Of a stretch of DNA of 11,680 bases, positions 1 through 7,512 are shown one piece after another. How positions within the stretch are numbered: the first letter of the stretch is position 1; every line of letters starts with the position of its first letter. The position numbers and the translations under genes were made by a program. The stretch comes from an uncultured Oscillospiraceae bacterium. GTDB taxonomy: Bacteria > Bacillota > Clostridia > Oscillospirales > Oscillospiraceae. A model generated the notes under the pieces. That model made no database searches. It saw nothing but the letters and a program-made list of their open reading frames with translations, and was not told where the DNA came from. Location of the stretch: contig CAKTED010000022.1 of NCBI GenBank assembly GCA_934546725.1, positions 1 to 11,680 of the forward strand, in the 5' to 3' direction.

Positions 1-1
1 T

Positions 2-2500
2 CTTCTGTGGGCGCGCATCGGCGTGCCGCACTGCCCCAAATGCGGGAAGGAGATACGGCAGCAGACCGTGGACCAGATAATAGACCAGCTCATGCAGCTG
101 CCGGAGGGAACGCGCGTTCAGATCCTCGCGCCGGTGGTGCGCGGCCGCAAGGGCGAGTACGTCAAAATTTTTGAGGACGCGCGCAAGAGCGGCTATGTCC
201 GCGCGCGTGTGGACGGCAGCGTATACGACCTTTCAGAGGAGATAAGGCTTGATAAGAACAGAAAGCACAGTATCGAGATAATCGTTGACCGCCTCGTCAT
301 AAAGGACGGCGTTGCCCCACGCCTGACGGACTCCGTCGAAACGGCGTCGAGCCTTGCGGGCGGGCTTATCATTGCGGACCTCGTCGGCGAGGAGCGGGAG
401 CTGACATTTTCGCAGAACTATGCCTGCGAGGACTGCGGCATATCCATCGAGGAGCTTGCCCCGAGAATGTTCTCGTTCAATAATCCCATGGGAGCCTGCC
501 CGGACTGCACCGGCATCGGAACGCAGCTGAGCGTTGACCCGGATATCATCATCCCGGACAAAAGCCTTTCCATACTTGACGGCGCGATCTGCGCCTCGAA
601 CTGGGCGAACGTGAGAAACGACAGCATATCCCGCATGTACTTCGAGGCGCTGGCAAAGCAGTATAAATTCAAGCTCACGACGCCCGTGAAGGAGCTGCCC
701 GAGAGAATAATGAACATCATTCTCTACGGCACCGGCGACGAGCCGCTCACGCTGCATTATGAGCGCGAGAGCGGGAAGGGCACGCTCAGGCGTCCGTTCG
801 AGGGCGTTGTGAACAATATTGAGCGCAGATATAAGGAAACTCAGAGCCAGGGCATGCGCGATGAGCTTGAGCAGTATATGTCCGAGCACCCCTGCCCGCG
901 CTGCCATGGCAAGCGGCTGAAGGATGAGAGCCTTGCCGTGACCGTCGGAGGCATGAGCATATCCGACTTTACAGAGCTTTCCGTAACGGAGGAGCTTGAG
1001 TTCATAAGCTCGCTGAGGCTTGGCGGCCAGGCGGCCATGATCGCCGACCGCATCATAAAGGAGATCCGCTCCCGCCTGAGCTTCCTTCAGAGCGTGGGAC
1101 TTGAGTATCTCACGCTCAGCCGCCAGACGGGTACGCTCTCCGGCGGCGAGGCGCAGCGTATCCGCCTTGCAACGCAGATCGGCTCCTCGCTGATGGGCGT
1201 TCTCTATATCCTTGACGAGCCGAGCATCGGTCTGCACCAGCGCGATAACGGCAAGCTGCTCGATACGCTCAAGCGCCTGCGCGATATCGGAAATACGCTG
1301 ATAGTCGTCGAGCACGATGAGGAGACGATGCTTGCGGCGGACTGGCTCGTGGACATCGGCCCCGGAGCGGGCGTACACGGCGGCAGGGTCATCGCCTCCG
1401 GTACGCCGGAGGAGGTCATGGCCTGCGAGGACTCCGTTACGGGCCAGTACCTGAGCGGGAAGCGGCGCATCCCGGTGCCGAAAACGCGCCGCGCTGGCAG
1501 CGGCAATTATCTCGAAATTCTCGGCGCGAGCGAAAATAACCTCAAAAACGTGGACGTCAGGTTCCCTCTCGGCGCGTTCAACTGCGTAACGGGAGTTTCC
1601 GGCAGCGGAAAGTCCTCGCTGGTGAACATGATCCTTTACCGCGCCCTCGGCGCTCAGCTCAACCGCATGAAGGTCAAGCCCGGAAAATTCCGCGAAATGC
1701 GCGGCGTGGAAAATCTTGACAAGGTCATAAACATAGATCAGTCGCCCATCGGCAGAACGCCGCGCTCCAATCCCGCGACGTATACGGGCGTTTTTAACGA
1801 TATCCGCGAGCTTTTTGCCGAAACGCAGGACGCGCGGGCACGTGGCTACGGCTCGGGGCGTTTTTCGTTCAACGTTCGCGGAGGACGCTGCGAGGCTTGC
1901 TCCGGCGACGGTCTCATAAAGATAGAGATGCACTTCCTGCCGGATATTTACGTCCCCTGCGAGGTCTGCAAGGGGCGGCGCTATAACCGCGAAACGCTCG
2001 AGGTGCGCTATAAGGGCAAAAATATCTATGAGGTGCTGGAGATGACCGTCGAGGAGGCGCTGGGCTTCTTCGATAATCTGCCGAAGATAAAAAAGAAGAT
2101 CCAGGCGCTTTACGATGTCGGGCTTGAATATATTAAGCTTGGCCAGCCGTCCACGACGCTTTCCGGCGGCGAGGCGCAGCGCGTAAAGCTTGCAACGGAG
2201 CTGGCGCGCCCCGCCACGGGCCGCACGCTCTATGTGCTCGACGAGCCGACGACGGGTCTGCACACGGCGGATGTGGACAAGCTCCTCGGCGTATTGCAGC
2301 GCCTTGTGGACGCGGGCAACACCGTCGTCGTCATAGAGCACAACCTGGACGTTATCAAAACGGCGGACTATATCATAGACCTCGGGCCGGAGGGCGGCAG
2401 CGGCGGCGGTACCGTCGTCTGCGCCGGGACACCCGAGGAGGTCGCCGCCTGCGCGGAGAGCTATACGGGGCAGTACCTGCGGGATATTCTGGCGCGCTGA
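2..2500 (+). CDS. uvrA: UvrA, excinuclease ABC subunit A (5' end beyond the window)
   Basis: This is the ATPase that, with UvrB, scans DNA for bulky lesions and starts nucleotide excision repair in the cytoplasm. The frame is open to the left edge and reads [15 protein letters not shown], a segment found about 110 residues into UvrA, so the start and first Walker A lie outside the window; a GTG at 23 is internal. Seen in order: zinc-finger cysteines CEDC...CPDC (bases 425-508); the first ABC signature LSGGEAQR (from 1136) and ILDEP Walker B (about 1207); the second Walker [10 protein letters not shown] (1592-1618); the second zinc module CEAC...CEVC (1889-1969); and the second signature LSGGEAQR (from 2159) followed by [10 protein letters not shown]. 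The 832 visible residues plus about 110 missing ones match the usual length near 940. All visible key residues look intact. uvrB is not adjacent but five genes downstream. Confidence 0.98.
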   Translation, partial: LLWARIGVPHCPKCGKEIRQQTVDQIIDQLMQLPEGTRVQILAPVVRGRKGEYVKIFEDARKSGYVRARVDGSVYDLSEEIRLDKNRKHSIEIIVDRLVIKDGVAPRLTDSVETASSLAGGLIIADLVGEERELTFSQNYACEDCGISIEELAPRMFSFNNPMGACPDCTGIGTQLSVDPDIIIPDKSLSILDGAICASNWANVRNDSISRMYFEALAKQYKFKLTTPVKELPERIMNIILYGTGDEPLTLHYERESGKGTLRRPFEGVVNNIERRYKETQSQGMRDELEQYMSEHPCPRCHGKRLKDESLAVTVGGMSISDFTELSVTEELEFISSLRLGGQAAMIADRIIKEIRSRLSFLQSVGLEYLTLSRQTGTLSGGEAQRIRLATQIGSSLMGVLYILDEPSIGLHQRDNGKLLDTLKRLRDIGNTLIVVEHDEETMLAADWLVDIGPGAGVHGGRVIASGTPEEVMACEDSVTGQYLSGKRRIPVPKTRRAGSGNYLEILGASENNLKNVDVRFPLGAFNCVTGVSGSGKSSLVNMILYRALGAQLNRMKVKPGKFREMRGVENLDKVINIDQSPIGRTPRSNPATYTGVFNDIRELFAETQDARARGYGSGRFSFNVRGGRCEACSGDGLIKIEMHFLPDIYVPCEVCKGRRYNRETLEVRYKGKNIYEVLEMTVEEALGFFDNLPKIKKKIQALYDVGLEYIKLGQPSTTLSGGEAQRVKLATELARPATGRTLYVLDEPTTGLHTADVDKLLGVLQRLVDAGNTVVVIEHNLDVIKTADYIIDLGPEGGSGGGTVVCAGTPEEVAACAESYTGQYLRDILAR

Positions 2501-2525
2501 CGGGCCTTTTTCTCACGGATGTGGC

Positions 2526-2547
2526 CGCTCCGGCATATGCTGGAGCG
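2526..2547 (+). promoter_or_regulatory. Hairpin in the uvrA / small-ORF gap that takes in a Shine-Dalgarno-like GGAG
   Basis: Bases 2526-2534 (CGCTCCGGC) pair with 2539-2547 (GCTGGAGCG), nine pairs with one G-U, around a four-base ATAT loop. No T-run follows, so it does not look like an intrinsic terminator. The 3' arm contains GGAG (2542-2545), the natural ribosome binding site for a GTG start at 2550, so folding could lower translation of the next gene or couple it to uvrA. The structure is read from the sequence; the regulatory role is inference. Confidence 0.4.
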
Positions 2548-2549
2548 AG

Positions 2550-2882
2550 GTGGTTTCGGTGGCGGCGTTCAAAATTCTTGCCGTGTTCATCGCGGCGATG
2601 CTCGCGGGCTTCGCGCTGTTGCTTCTATATGAGCTCATCCTTTCGCCGGTGCGGCCGGGGAAGGGCGAGCGGGTGGAGCTGCGGGTTTACATAAGCGGCT
2701 CCGCGCCGGGGCTTGAAAATACCCTGCGCGGGCTTTTGTGGCTGCGGAGCAGCGGCAGAATGAGGGCAGACATAGTTATCGTGGATACCGGCGCGGACGC
2801 GGAAACGCGTAGAACCGCGCGGATAATCTGCGAAAATAACGGCGGCGTGCGCCTTCTGAGCGCGCGCGAGGCGGAGAGATAA
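2550..2882 (+). CDS. Small membrane-anchored protein of unknown function
   Basis: I do not recognise this 110-residue protein. Its N-terminus has one hydrophobic stretch (about residues 5-30, AAFKILAVF...LLLLYELIL) that should be a membrane anchor. About 75 soluble residues follow, rich in arginine. The middle reads ELRVYISGSAPGLENTLRGL and then ADIVIVDTGADAETRRTARI. The order strand, helix, strand ending in VDTGADAET resembles the first beta-alpha-beta of GT-A glycosyltransferases, where such a strand binds nucleotide-sugar, but there is no DxD motif and the protein stops where the catalytic half would begin. The start is uncertain: GTG at 2550 has GGAG four bases upstream, while GTG at 2559 has GAGGTGG (2547-2553) five bases upstream and fits a ribosome binding site at least as well. 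Its stop overlaps the recD2 start (TAATG), so it is probably co-translated with recD2. Confidence 0.7.
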   Translation: MVSVAAFKILAVFIAAMLAGFALLLLYELILSPVRPGKGERVELRVYISGSAPGLENTLRGLLWLRSSGRMRADIVIVDTGADAETRRTARIICENNGGVRLLSAREAER

Positions 2883-5092
2883 TGGAAGAAGGAATCACAG
2901 AGCTTGCCGGGAGCGTAAGCGCGGTCGTTTATCAGAACGAGGAGAACGGCTATACGGTGCTCCGGCTCGAAACGGACGACGGAGGGACAGCCACGGTGGT
3001 GGGCTGTCTCCCCTTCGCCGTGCCCGGGGAGCAGCTGGCTCTGACGGGCCGATGGATGAATCATCAGACCCACGGAATGCAATTTAAGGCCGAGCAGGCG
3101 GAGCGGCTCATGCCCTCGAGCCTGAACGATATTTACACCTATCTTTCCTCCGGCGCGGTGAAGGGCGTGGGCCCCGCCACGGCGCGGCTTATCGTGGAGC
3201 GCTTCGGGGAGGACAGCCTCAGAGTGCTGGACGAGGAGCCGGAGCGGCTGGCGGAGCTTAAGGGCGTTACGCCAAAGCGCGCCAGGGAGATAGGAAGCGA
3301 GTTCAAACGGCAGGCCGCGATGCGGAGACTCATGGAGTTTTTCACGCAGCACGGGATAAACCTTGAATACGCGCTGCGTCTGTATAAAAGCTATGGCGAC
3401 GAGGCGCAGGCCGCCGTGATGAATAACCCCTACATACTTGCGGACGAATATTTCGGCGCGGAGTTTGCGGAGGCGGACAGCCTGGCGCTCAGTCTTGGCT
3501 TTGAGGCGGACAGCCCCGAGCGCGTGGAGGCGGCGGCAAGCTTCGAGCTGAGCCATAACGCGAATAACGGCCATACCTTTATCCCGCGCCCCAAGCTCGC
3601 GGCGGCCGCCGCGCAGCTCATCGGCGTGAGCACGGATACGGCGGCGGAGGCGATAGACCGGCTCATCGAGGGCGGAGACATCGTCTGCGAAACGCTTGCG
3701 GGCGTCGAGGCCTGCTATCTCAGCCGCCTTTACTATGCCGAGACCTTCGTCGCGGACAGGCTGAGGTTCCTTTCGCAAACGGGGCACATTGAGGAAACGA
3801 ACGCGGACCGGCTCATTGCCGACGCCGAGCGGGATATGGGCATAACGCTGGCAGAGGGGCAGCGCGAGGCTGTGCGCCTTGCGGCGGTTTCGGGCGTTAT
3901 GGCGCTCACGGGCGGCCCCGGAACGGGCAAAACGACGACCGTCCGCGCCATTCTGCGCCTTTTCGACCGCCTGGGGCTTACAACGCTGCTCGCCGCGCCG
4001 ACGGGCCGCGCGGCCAAGCGCATGAGCGAGCTCTGCGGGCAGGAGGCCTCCACCATTCACCGCCTGCTCGAAACCGGCTATGATGCCGACCTCGGCTCGC
4101 TCGTCTTCAAGCGCGACGGCAGCGACCCGCTCGACGCGCACGCCGTGATCCTGGACGAGTGCTCCATGATAGACGTCGTCCTCATGCAGGCGCTGCTCTC
4201 GGCACTGCCCGCGGGCTGCCGCCTTGTGCTGGTGGGCGACGCGGACCAGCTCCCGTCCGTGGGGCCGGGCAACGTTTTTTCGGACGTTATCCGCAGCGGC
4301 GTCGTGCCGACGGTGCGGCTCGAGCAGGTGTTCCGCCAGGCGGCGCAGAGCCGCATAGTGCGCTTTGCCCACCTTATAAACGAGGGCAAAACGCCGGATC
4401 TCCGCGAAAATAAGGGCGACTTCTTCTTCATGCGCAGGCGCGACGCGGAAAGCGCCGTGGATACGATAATCGAGCTCTGCGCAAGGCGCCTGCCGCAGAA
4501 TATGGGCATAAGCCCCGCGCAGATCCAGGTGCTTTCGCCCACTCGGCTTTACGGCACCGGAACGGCGAACCTCAACAAGCGCCTCCAGGCGGCGCTGAAT
4601 CCACCGGCGGAGGGCAAGCCGGAAAAGCAGTTTGGAGACGTTATCTTCCGCATTGGCGACAGGGTCATGCAGGTGCGGAACAATTACGACATCGTCTGGC
4701 GCAGGGCGAACGGCGAGAGCGGGACGGGCGTATTTAACGGCGACGTGGGGCATATCTGCGAGGTAGACCTCAAAAATCAGGCCCTGCTGGTGGAGTTTGA
4801 CGACCGCAGGGCGGCCTATGGCTTTGATATGCTCGGCGAGCTGGAGCCTGCGTATGCCATGACGGTGCATAAGTCGCAGGGCAGCGAGTACCGCGCCGTG
4901 GTGCTGTCGCTCATGAAGGGCGCGAGCAGCCTCATGTCCCGCGCCGTGCTCTATACCGCCGTGACCCGCGCACGGGAGCTGCTCATCATAGTCGGCGACC
5001 CGGATATCGCCGCGGCAATGGTGGAGAATAATCGCCCGCAGAAGCGTTACAGCGGCCTGCGGCTGAGACTTGTGAACAATGAAAAAGCATAA
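2882..5092 (+). CDS. recD2: RecD2-type ATP-dependent DNA helicase (SF1B)
   Basis: RecD2 is a 5'-3' DNA helicase of bacteria that usually lack RecBCD; family members act in replication-fork and mismatch or recombinational repair. The 736-residue length is typical. The N-terminus (VYQNEENGYTVL) is the family's small beta-domain. A helix-hairpin-helix region follows (about 89-150, with KGVGPATA and LKGVTPKRA). Helicase motifs are intact: Walker A GGPGTGKTTT (344-353, K350), Walker B LDE (D425, E426), motif III GDADQLPSVGPGN (from 452), TVHKSQGSEY (from 661) and motif VI YTAVTRARELL (R696). The C-terminal KRYSGLRLRL is the usual RecD2 ending. ATG at 2882 overlaps the preceding stop and has GGAGAG at 2873-2878. 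The long N-terminus with HhH separates it from RecD of RecBCD. The 3' end overlaps comFC by 14 bases. Confidence 0.97.
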   Translation: MEEGITELAGSVSAVVYQNEENGYTVLRLETDDGGTATVVGCLPFAVPGEQLALTGRWMNHQTHGMQFKAEQAERLMPSSLNDIYTYLSSGAVKGVGPATARLIVERFGEDSLRVLDEEPERLAELKGVTPKRAREIGSEFKRQAAMRRLMEFFTQHGINLEYALRLYKSYGDEAQAAVMNNPYILADEYFGAEFAEADSLALSLGFEADSPERVEAAASFELSHNANNGHTFIPRPKLAAAAAQLIGVSTDTAAEAIDRLIEGGDIVCETLAGVEACYLSRLYYAETFVADRLRFLSQTGHIEETNADRLIADAERDMGITLAEGQREAVRLAAVSGVMALTGGPGTGKTTTVRAILRLFDRLGLTTLLAAPTGRAAKRMSELCGQEASTIHRLLETGYDADLGSLVFKRDGSDPLDAHAVILDECSMIDVVLMQALLSALPAGCRLVLVGDADQLPSVGPGNVFSDVIRSGVVPTVRLEQVFRQAAQSRIVRFAHLINEGKTPDLRENKGDFFFMRRRDAESAVDTIIELCARRLPQNMGISPAQIQVLSPTRLYGTGTANLNKRLQAALNPPAEGKPEKQFGDVIFRIGDRVMQVRNNYDIVWRRANGESGTGVFNGDVGHICEVDLKNQALLVEFDDRRAAYGFDMLGELEPAYAMTVHKSQGSEYRAVVLSLMKGASSLMSRAVLYTAVTRARELLIIVGDPDIAAAMVENNRPQKRYSGLRLRLVNNEKA

Positions 5093-5768
5093 ATTTTCCG
5101 TTTTTGAGCTGTTTTATCCCCGGCGCTGTGTATTTTGCGGCAGAATTCTGGATAAAAATGCTTCAGAGGATATCTGCCGCGACTGCGTCCTGAAGCTGCC
5201 GTATACGGGCAGCGACTGGAAGGCAAGAGGCGAATTCTTTGAATATTGCGCCGCACCGCTGTATTACGAGGGCATTGCGGCGGAAGCCGTCAGGCGCTTC
5301 AAGTTCGGCGGAAAAAGCTCATATGCGCGCCTTATGGGGCGCATGATCGGAAACTGTGCGGCGGCGCACTGCGCAGGAGAGTTTGACGTTATAACCTGGG
5401 TTCCGATAAGTCGGCGGCGCATGCGAAAGCGCGGCTACTGTCAGGCACGCCTGCTTGCTCAGGAGGCGGCGAAGCGGCTTGGGGCGGACTGCGTCCGGCT
5501 GCTGAAGAAGCGCCGCCATACCCCGCCGCAGTCCACGCTTCACGGGCTTGCGGAGCGGAGGGCGAACGTGAGCGGCGCGTTCACGGCCACGGACAGGGAC
5601 AAAATAGCGGGCAGAGACGTTCTGCTCATAGACGACGTTATCACCACCGGCGCAACGCTCAGCGAATGCACGCGCATTCTGTTGATGGCGGGCGCAAACA
5701 GTGTTCGCTGCGCGGTGCTGTGCCGCGCGCGGGAGAAAAACGCAAAAGGCAGGAGGACAAGCGCATGA
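5079..5768 (+). CDS. comFC: ComFC/GntX-family phosphoribosyltransferase-fold protein
   Basis: ComF family proteins have a small N-terminal zinc finger and a type I phosphoribosyltransferase fold; in Bacillus subtilis and Haemophilus they are needed for handling DNA taken up during transformation, though the biochemical reaction is not settled. Here cysteines C17-x2-C20 and C33-x2-C36 form the finger (RRCVFCG...CRDC). Family blocks KRGYCQARLLA and HTPPQSTLHGLAERRANVSGAF precede the PRPP-binding loop LLIDDVITTGATL (D185, D186, T189, T190, G191). Length 229 is normal. ATG 5079 lies inside the end of recD2 with only a weak ribosome binding site, so translation probably relies on ribosomes finishing recD2. 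Its stop overlaps the mreB start as ATGA. No other competence gene is in the window, so a role in transformation here is unproven; the assignment to the family is secure. Confidence 0.93.
   Translation: MKKHKFSVFELFYPRRCVFCGRILDKNASEDICRDCVLKLPYTGSDWKARGEFFEYCAAPLYYEGIAAEAVRRFKFGGKSSYARLMGRMIGNCAAAHCAGEFDVITWVPISRRRMRKRGYCQARLLAQEAAKRLGADCVRLLKKRRHTPPQSTLHGLAERRANVSGAFTATDRDKIAGRDVLLIDDVITTGATLSECTRILLMAGANSVRCAVLCRAREKNAKGRRTSA
5751..5756 (+). promoter_or_regulatory. Strong ribosome binding site that fixes the mreB start
   Basis: A perfect AGGAGG sits eight bases before the ATG at 5765. It decides for this start over an in-frame upstream start at 5666, which would add 33 residues unlike any MreB and lies entirely inside comFC. 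Confidence 0.8.
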
Positions 5769-6790
5769 TATTTGGAAAGGACCTGGCCATAGATCTCGGC
5801 ACGAACGCCGTGATCCTGTTCATGAAGGGCAGGGGCGTTGCTCTGCAGGAGCCGTCCGTTACGGCGCTGGATAAAAACAGCGGCAGACTGCTCGGCGTCG
5901 GCCTTGAGGCGCAGAAGATGCTCGGCAGAACGCCAGGAAACATCGTGGCCATCCGCCCGCTCAGGGACGGCGTTATCTCCGACTATGAAATGACGGAGCG
6001 GCTGCTGCGCGAGCTTATCCGCAAGGTGACCTCCTTCAGCCTTCTGAAGCCGCGCCTGCTCATAACCGTGCCGGGCTGTATAAGCGAGGTGGAGGAGCGC
6101 GCCGTGGTGGACGCCGGGATGCAGGCGGGCGCGCGCAGGGTGTACCTCATCGAGGCCTCCGTTGCCGCCGCGCTCGGCGCGAGCATGGATATCGCCCAGC
6201 CCTCCGGGCGCATGCTCGTGGATATCGGCGGGGGGAAGACGGATATCGCCGTTCTCTCGCTTTCGGGCGTTGTCGAGTCGCGTTCGCTCAAAACGGCGGG
6301 CGCGAGCTTTGACGAGGCGATCATAAGATACGTTAAGAAGAAGCACAGCATCCTCATAGGCGAGCGGAGCGCGGAGGAGATAAAAATAAATCTCGGCTGC
6401 GTTTATCCCGGCAGGAGCGACGCTTCCATGGAGGTCCGCGGCCGCTGCATGCTCACGGGCCTGCCGAAGATGTTCACCATCCGCTCCGAGGAGCTGCCCG
6501 AGGCCTTTGAGGAGGTAACGGAGCTGCTTGTGGACGGCGTTCGCGCCGTTCTTGAGGCGACGCCGCCGGAGCTGGCGGCGGACATTGCGGAAAACGGCAT
6601 AACCGTAACTGGCGGGGGCGGCCTGCTCTACGGCATGGATAAGCTCATCGAGGCCAATACCGGCATAAGGACCCGCGTGGCGGACGATGCCGAGCTCTGC
6701 GCGGCCTACGGCGCGGGCAGGGCGCTCGACTGGCTTGGAGACATGCAGGAGGGGACCATAAACCTTGCCAGAAGGAAGCAGATGCGCTGA
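5765..6790 (+). CDS. mreB: Divergent MreB/Mbl-family actin-like protein
   Basis: MreB proteins are bacterial actins that form membrane-bound ATP-dependent filaments guiding side-wall peptidoglycan synthesis. The 341-residue length is normal. The fold's motifs are present but altered: phosphate-1 loop AIDLGTNAVILFMKG (D10-L-G-T13; the family normally has DLGTANT), the catalytic-position glutamate E130 in LIEASVAAALGA (usually IEEPMAAAIGA), phosphate-2 loop VDIGGGKTDIAV (152-163, K158 where threonine is usual) and adenosine loop GGGGLLYGMDKL (from 283). EEIKINLGCVYP stands where canonical MreB has IKxEIGSAYP. ATG 5765 overlaps the comFC stop and has a perfect AGGAGG. mreC and mreD, usual downstream partners, are absent; radC follows directly, and radC-mreB linkage is itself common in Firmicutes. 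It could be a specialised paralogue rather than the main shape determinant. Family assignment is firm; the exact paralogue is not. Confidence 0.9.
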   Translation: MIFGKDLAIDLGTNAVILFMKGRGVALQEPSVTALDKNSGRLLGVGLEAQKMLGRTPGNIVAIRPLRDGVISDYEMTERLLRELIRKVTSFSLLKPRLLITVPGCISEVEERAVVDAGMQAGARRVYLIEASVAAALGASMDIAQPSGRMLVDIGGGKTDIAVLSLSGVVESRSLKTAGASFDEAIIRYVKKKHSILIGERSAEEIKINLGCVYPGRSDASMEVRGRCMLTGLPKMFTIRSEELPEAFEEVTELLVDGVRAVLEATPPELAADIAENGITVTGGGGLLYGMDKLIEANTGIRTRVADDAELCAAYGAGRALDWLGDMQEGTINLARRKQMR

Positions 6791-7500
6791 TGGAGCCTGA
6801 CAGAGAGAAAAGAAACGACAGAAATCCGCACGAGGGCCACCGCGAGAGAGTGCGCAGGCGCTTCGTAGCCGGAGGGCTGGACGGCTTTACGGAGCACGAG
6901 GCGCTGGAGCTGCTTCTGTGCTACGCCATCCCGCGCAGGGATGTGAACGGCCTTGCCCACCGGCTGATAGACCGCTTCGGCGGCCTTGCGGGCGTTCTGG
7001 ACGCGCCGCTCGACGCTTTGACGGAAACGGAGGGCGTCGGCGAGCGCGCGGCGGTGCTGATAAAGCTTGTTCCGCAGCTGAGCAGAAGGTACATGCTCTC
7101 GCGTCTTGACGACGGGAAGAACGCCGTTCTGGACACCATTGAAAAGGCGGGGCAGTTCTTCGTGCCGTATTTTCACGCGCGCACGGACGAGGCGGTGTAT
7201 TTGGCCTGCCTTGACCCGCGCTGCCGGCTCATAAGCTGCCGCATGCTGGCCGAAGGCAGCGGGGCCTTCGCCGCCATCACCGTAAAGCAGGTACTGGAGA
7301 CGGCGGTGCGCGAGCGCGCCTTTTCGATAATTCTTGCGCACAATCATCCGAACGGGACCGTTGTCCCCTCGCGGGACGACGTTCAGTCCACTCTGCGCAT
7401 CGTCCGCGCGCTTGAGGCCGCGGAGATACACTTTGTGGATCACATCATCGTTGCTGGCAGCGATTTTGCCTCCATGTCGGAGTGCGGCTACCTGAACTGA
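6790..7500 (+). CDS. radC: RadC family JAB/MPN-domain protein
   Basis: RadC proteins combine an N-terminal helix-hairpin-helix part with a C-terminal JAMM metalloprotease-like domain. Despite the name, a role in DNA repair is doubtful: the E. coli radC mutation was later assigned to recG, and the cellular function is unknown. Here the N-terminus reads HRERVRRRF...FTEHEALELLL, then an HhH-like stretch (about 60-95, TETEGVGERAA). The metal motif is complete: H184-x-H186-x7-S194-x2-D197 in LAHNHPNG...PSRDD, followed by FVDHIIV. The conserved PRE(I/V)F block just before it is replaced by TVKQVL, a mild divergence. Length 236 is usual. ATG 6790 overlaps the mreB stop (TGATG); the nearest ribosome binding site, AAGGA at 6772-6776, is rather far, which suits translational reinitiation. 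Confidence 0.95.
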   Translation: MEPDREKRNDRNPHEGHRERVRRRFVAGGLDGFTEHEALELLLCYAIPRRDVNGLAHRLIDRFGGLAGVLDAPLDALTETEGVGERAAVLIKLVPQLSRRYMLSRLDDGKNAVLDTIEKAGQFFVPYFHARTDEAVYLACLDPRCRLISCRMLAEGSGAFAAITVKQVLETAVRERAFSIILAHNHPNGTVVPSRDDVQSTLRIVRALEAAEIHFVDHIIVAGSDFASMSECGYLN

Positions 7501-7512
7501 GGAGAAAAGCAG

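Noticed and set aside
2..22. uvrA as a truncated pseudogene starting at GTG 23
   Set aside because: The frame stays open and UvrA-like to the left edge, so the missing N-terminus is an effect of the window boundary.
233..2341. Long open frame on the - strand opposite uvrA (about 700 codons)
   Set aside because: It lies wholly antisense to an intact uvrA, its product is low-complexity (rich in Ala, Arg, His, Leu) with no recognisable motif, and such frames arise in GC-rich genes.
2507..2511. Run of five Ts right after the uvrA stop as an intrinsic terminator
   Set aside because: No convincing GC-rich stem directly precedes it; only three or four pairs can be drawn.
2687..4870. Long open frame on the - strand opposite recD2 (about 727 codons)
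   Set aside because: Antisense to a motif-complete recD2, no family features, same compositional cause.
5694..5707. SOS-box-like GCAAACAGTGTTCG upstream of mreB
   Set aside because: Only one half-site (GTTCG) matches the Firmicute LexA box and it is within comFC coding sequence.
5666..5764. In-frame 33-residue N-terminal extension of the MreB protein
   Set aside because: It lies inside comFC and has no MreB-like sequence; the perfect AGGAGG and the family start point both indicate ATG 5765.
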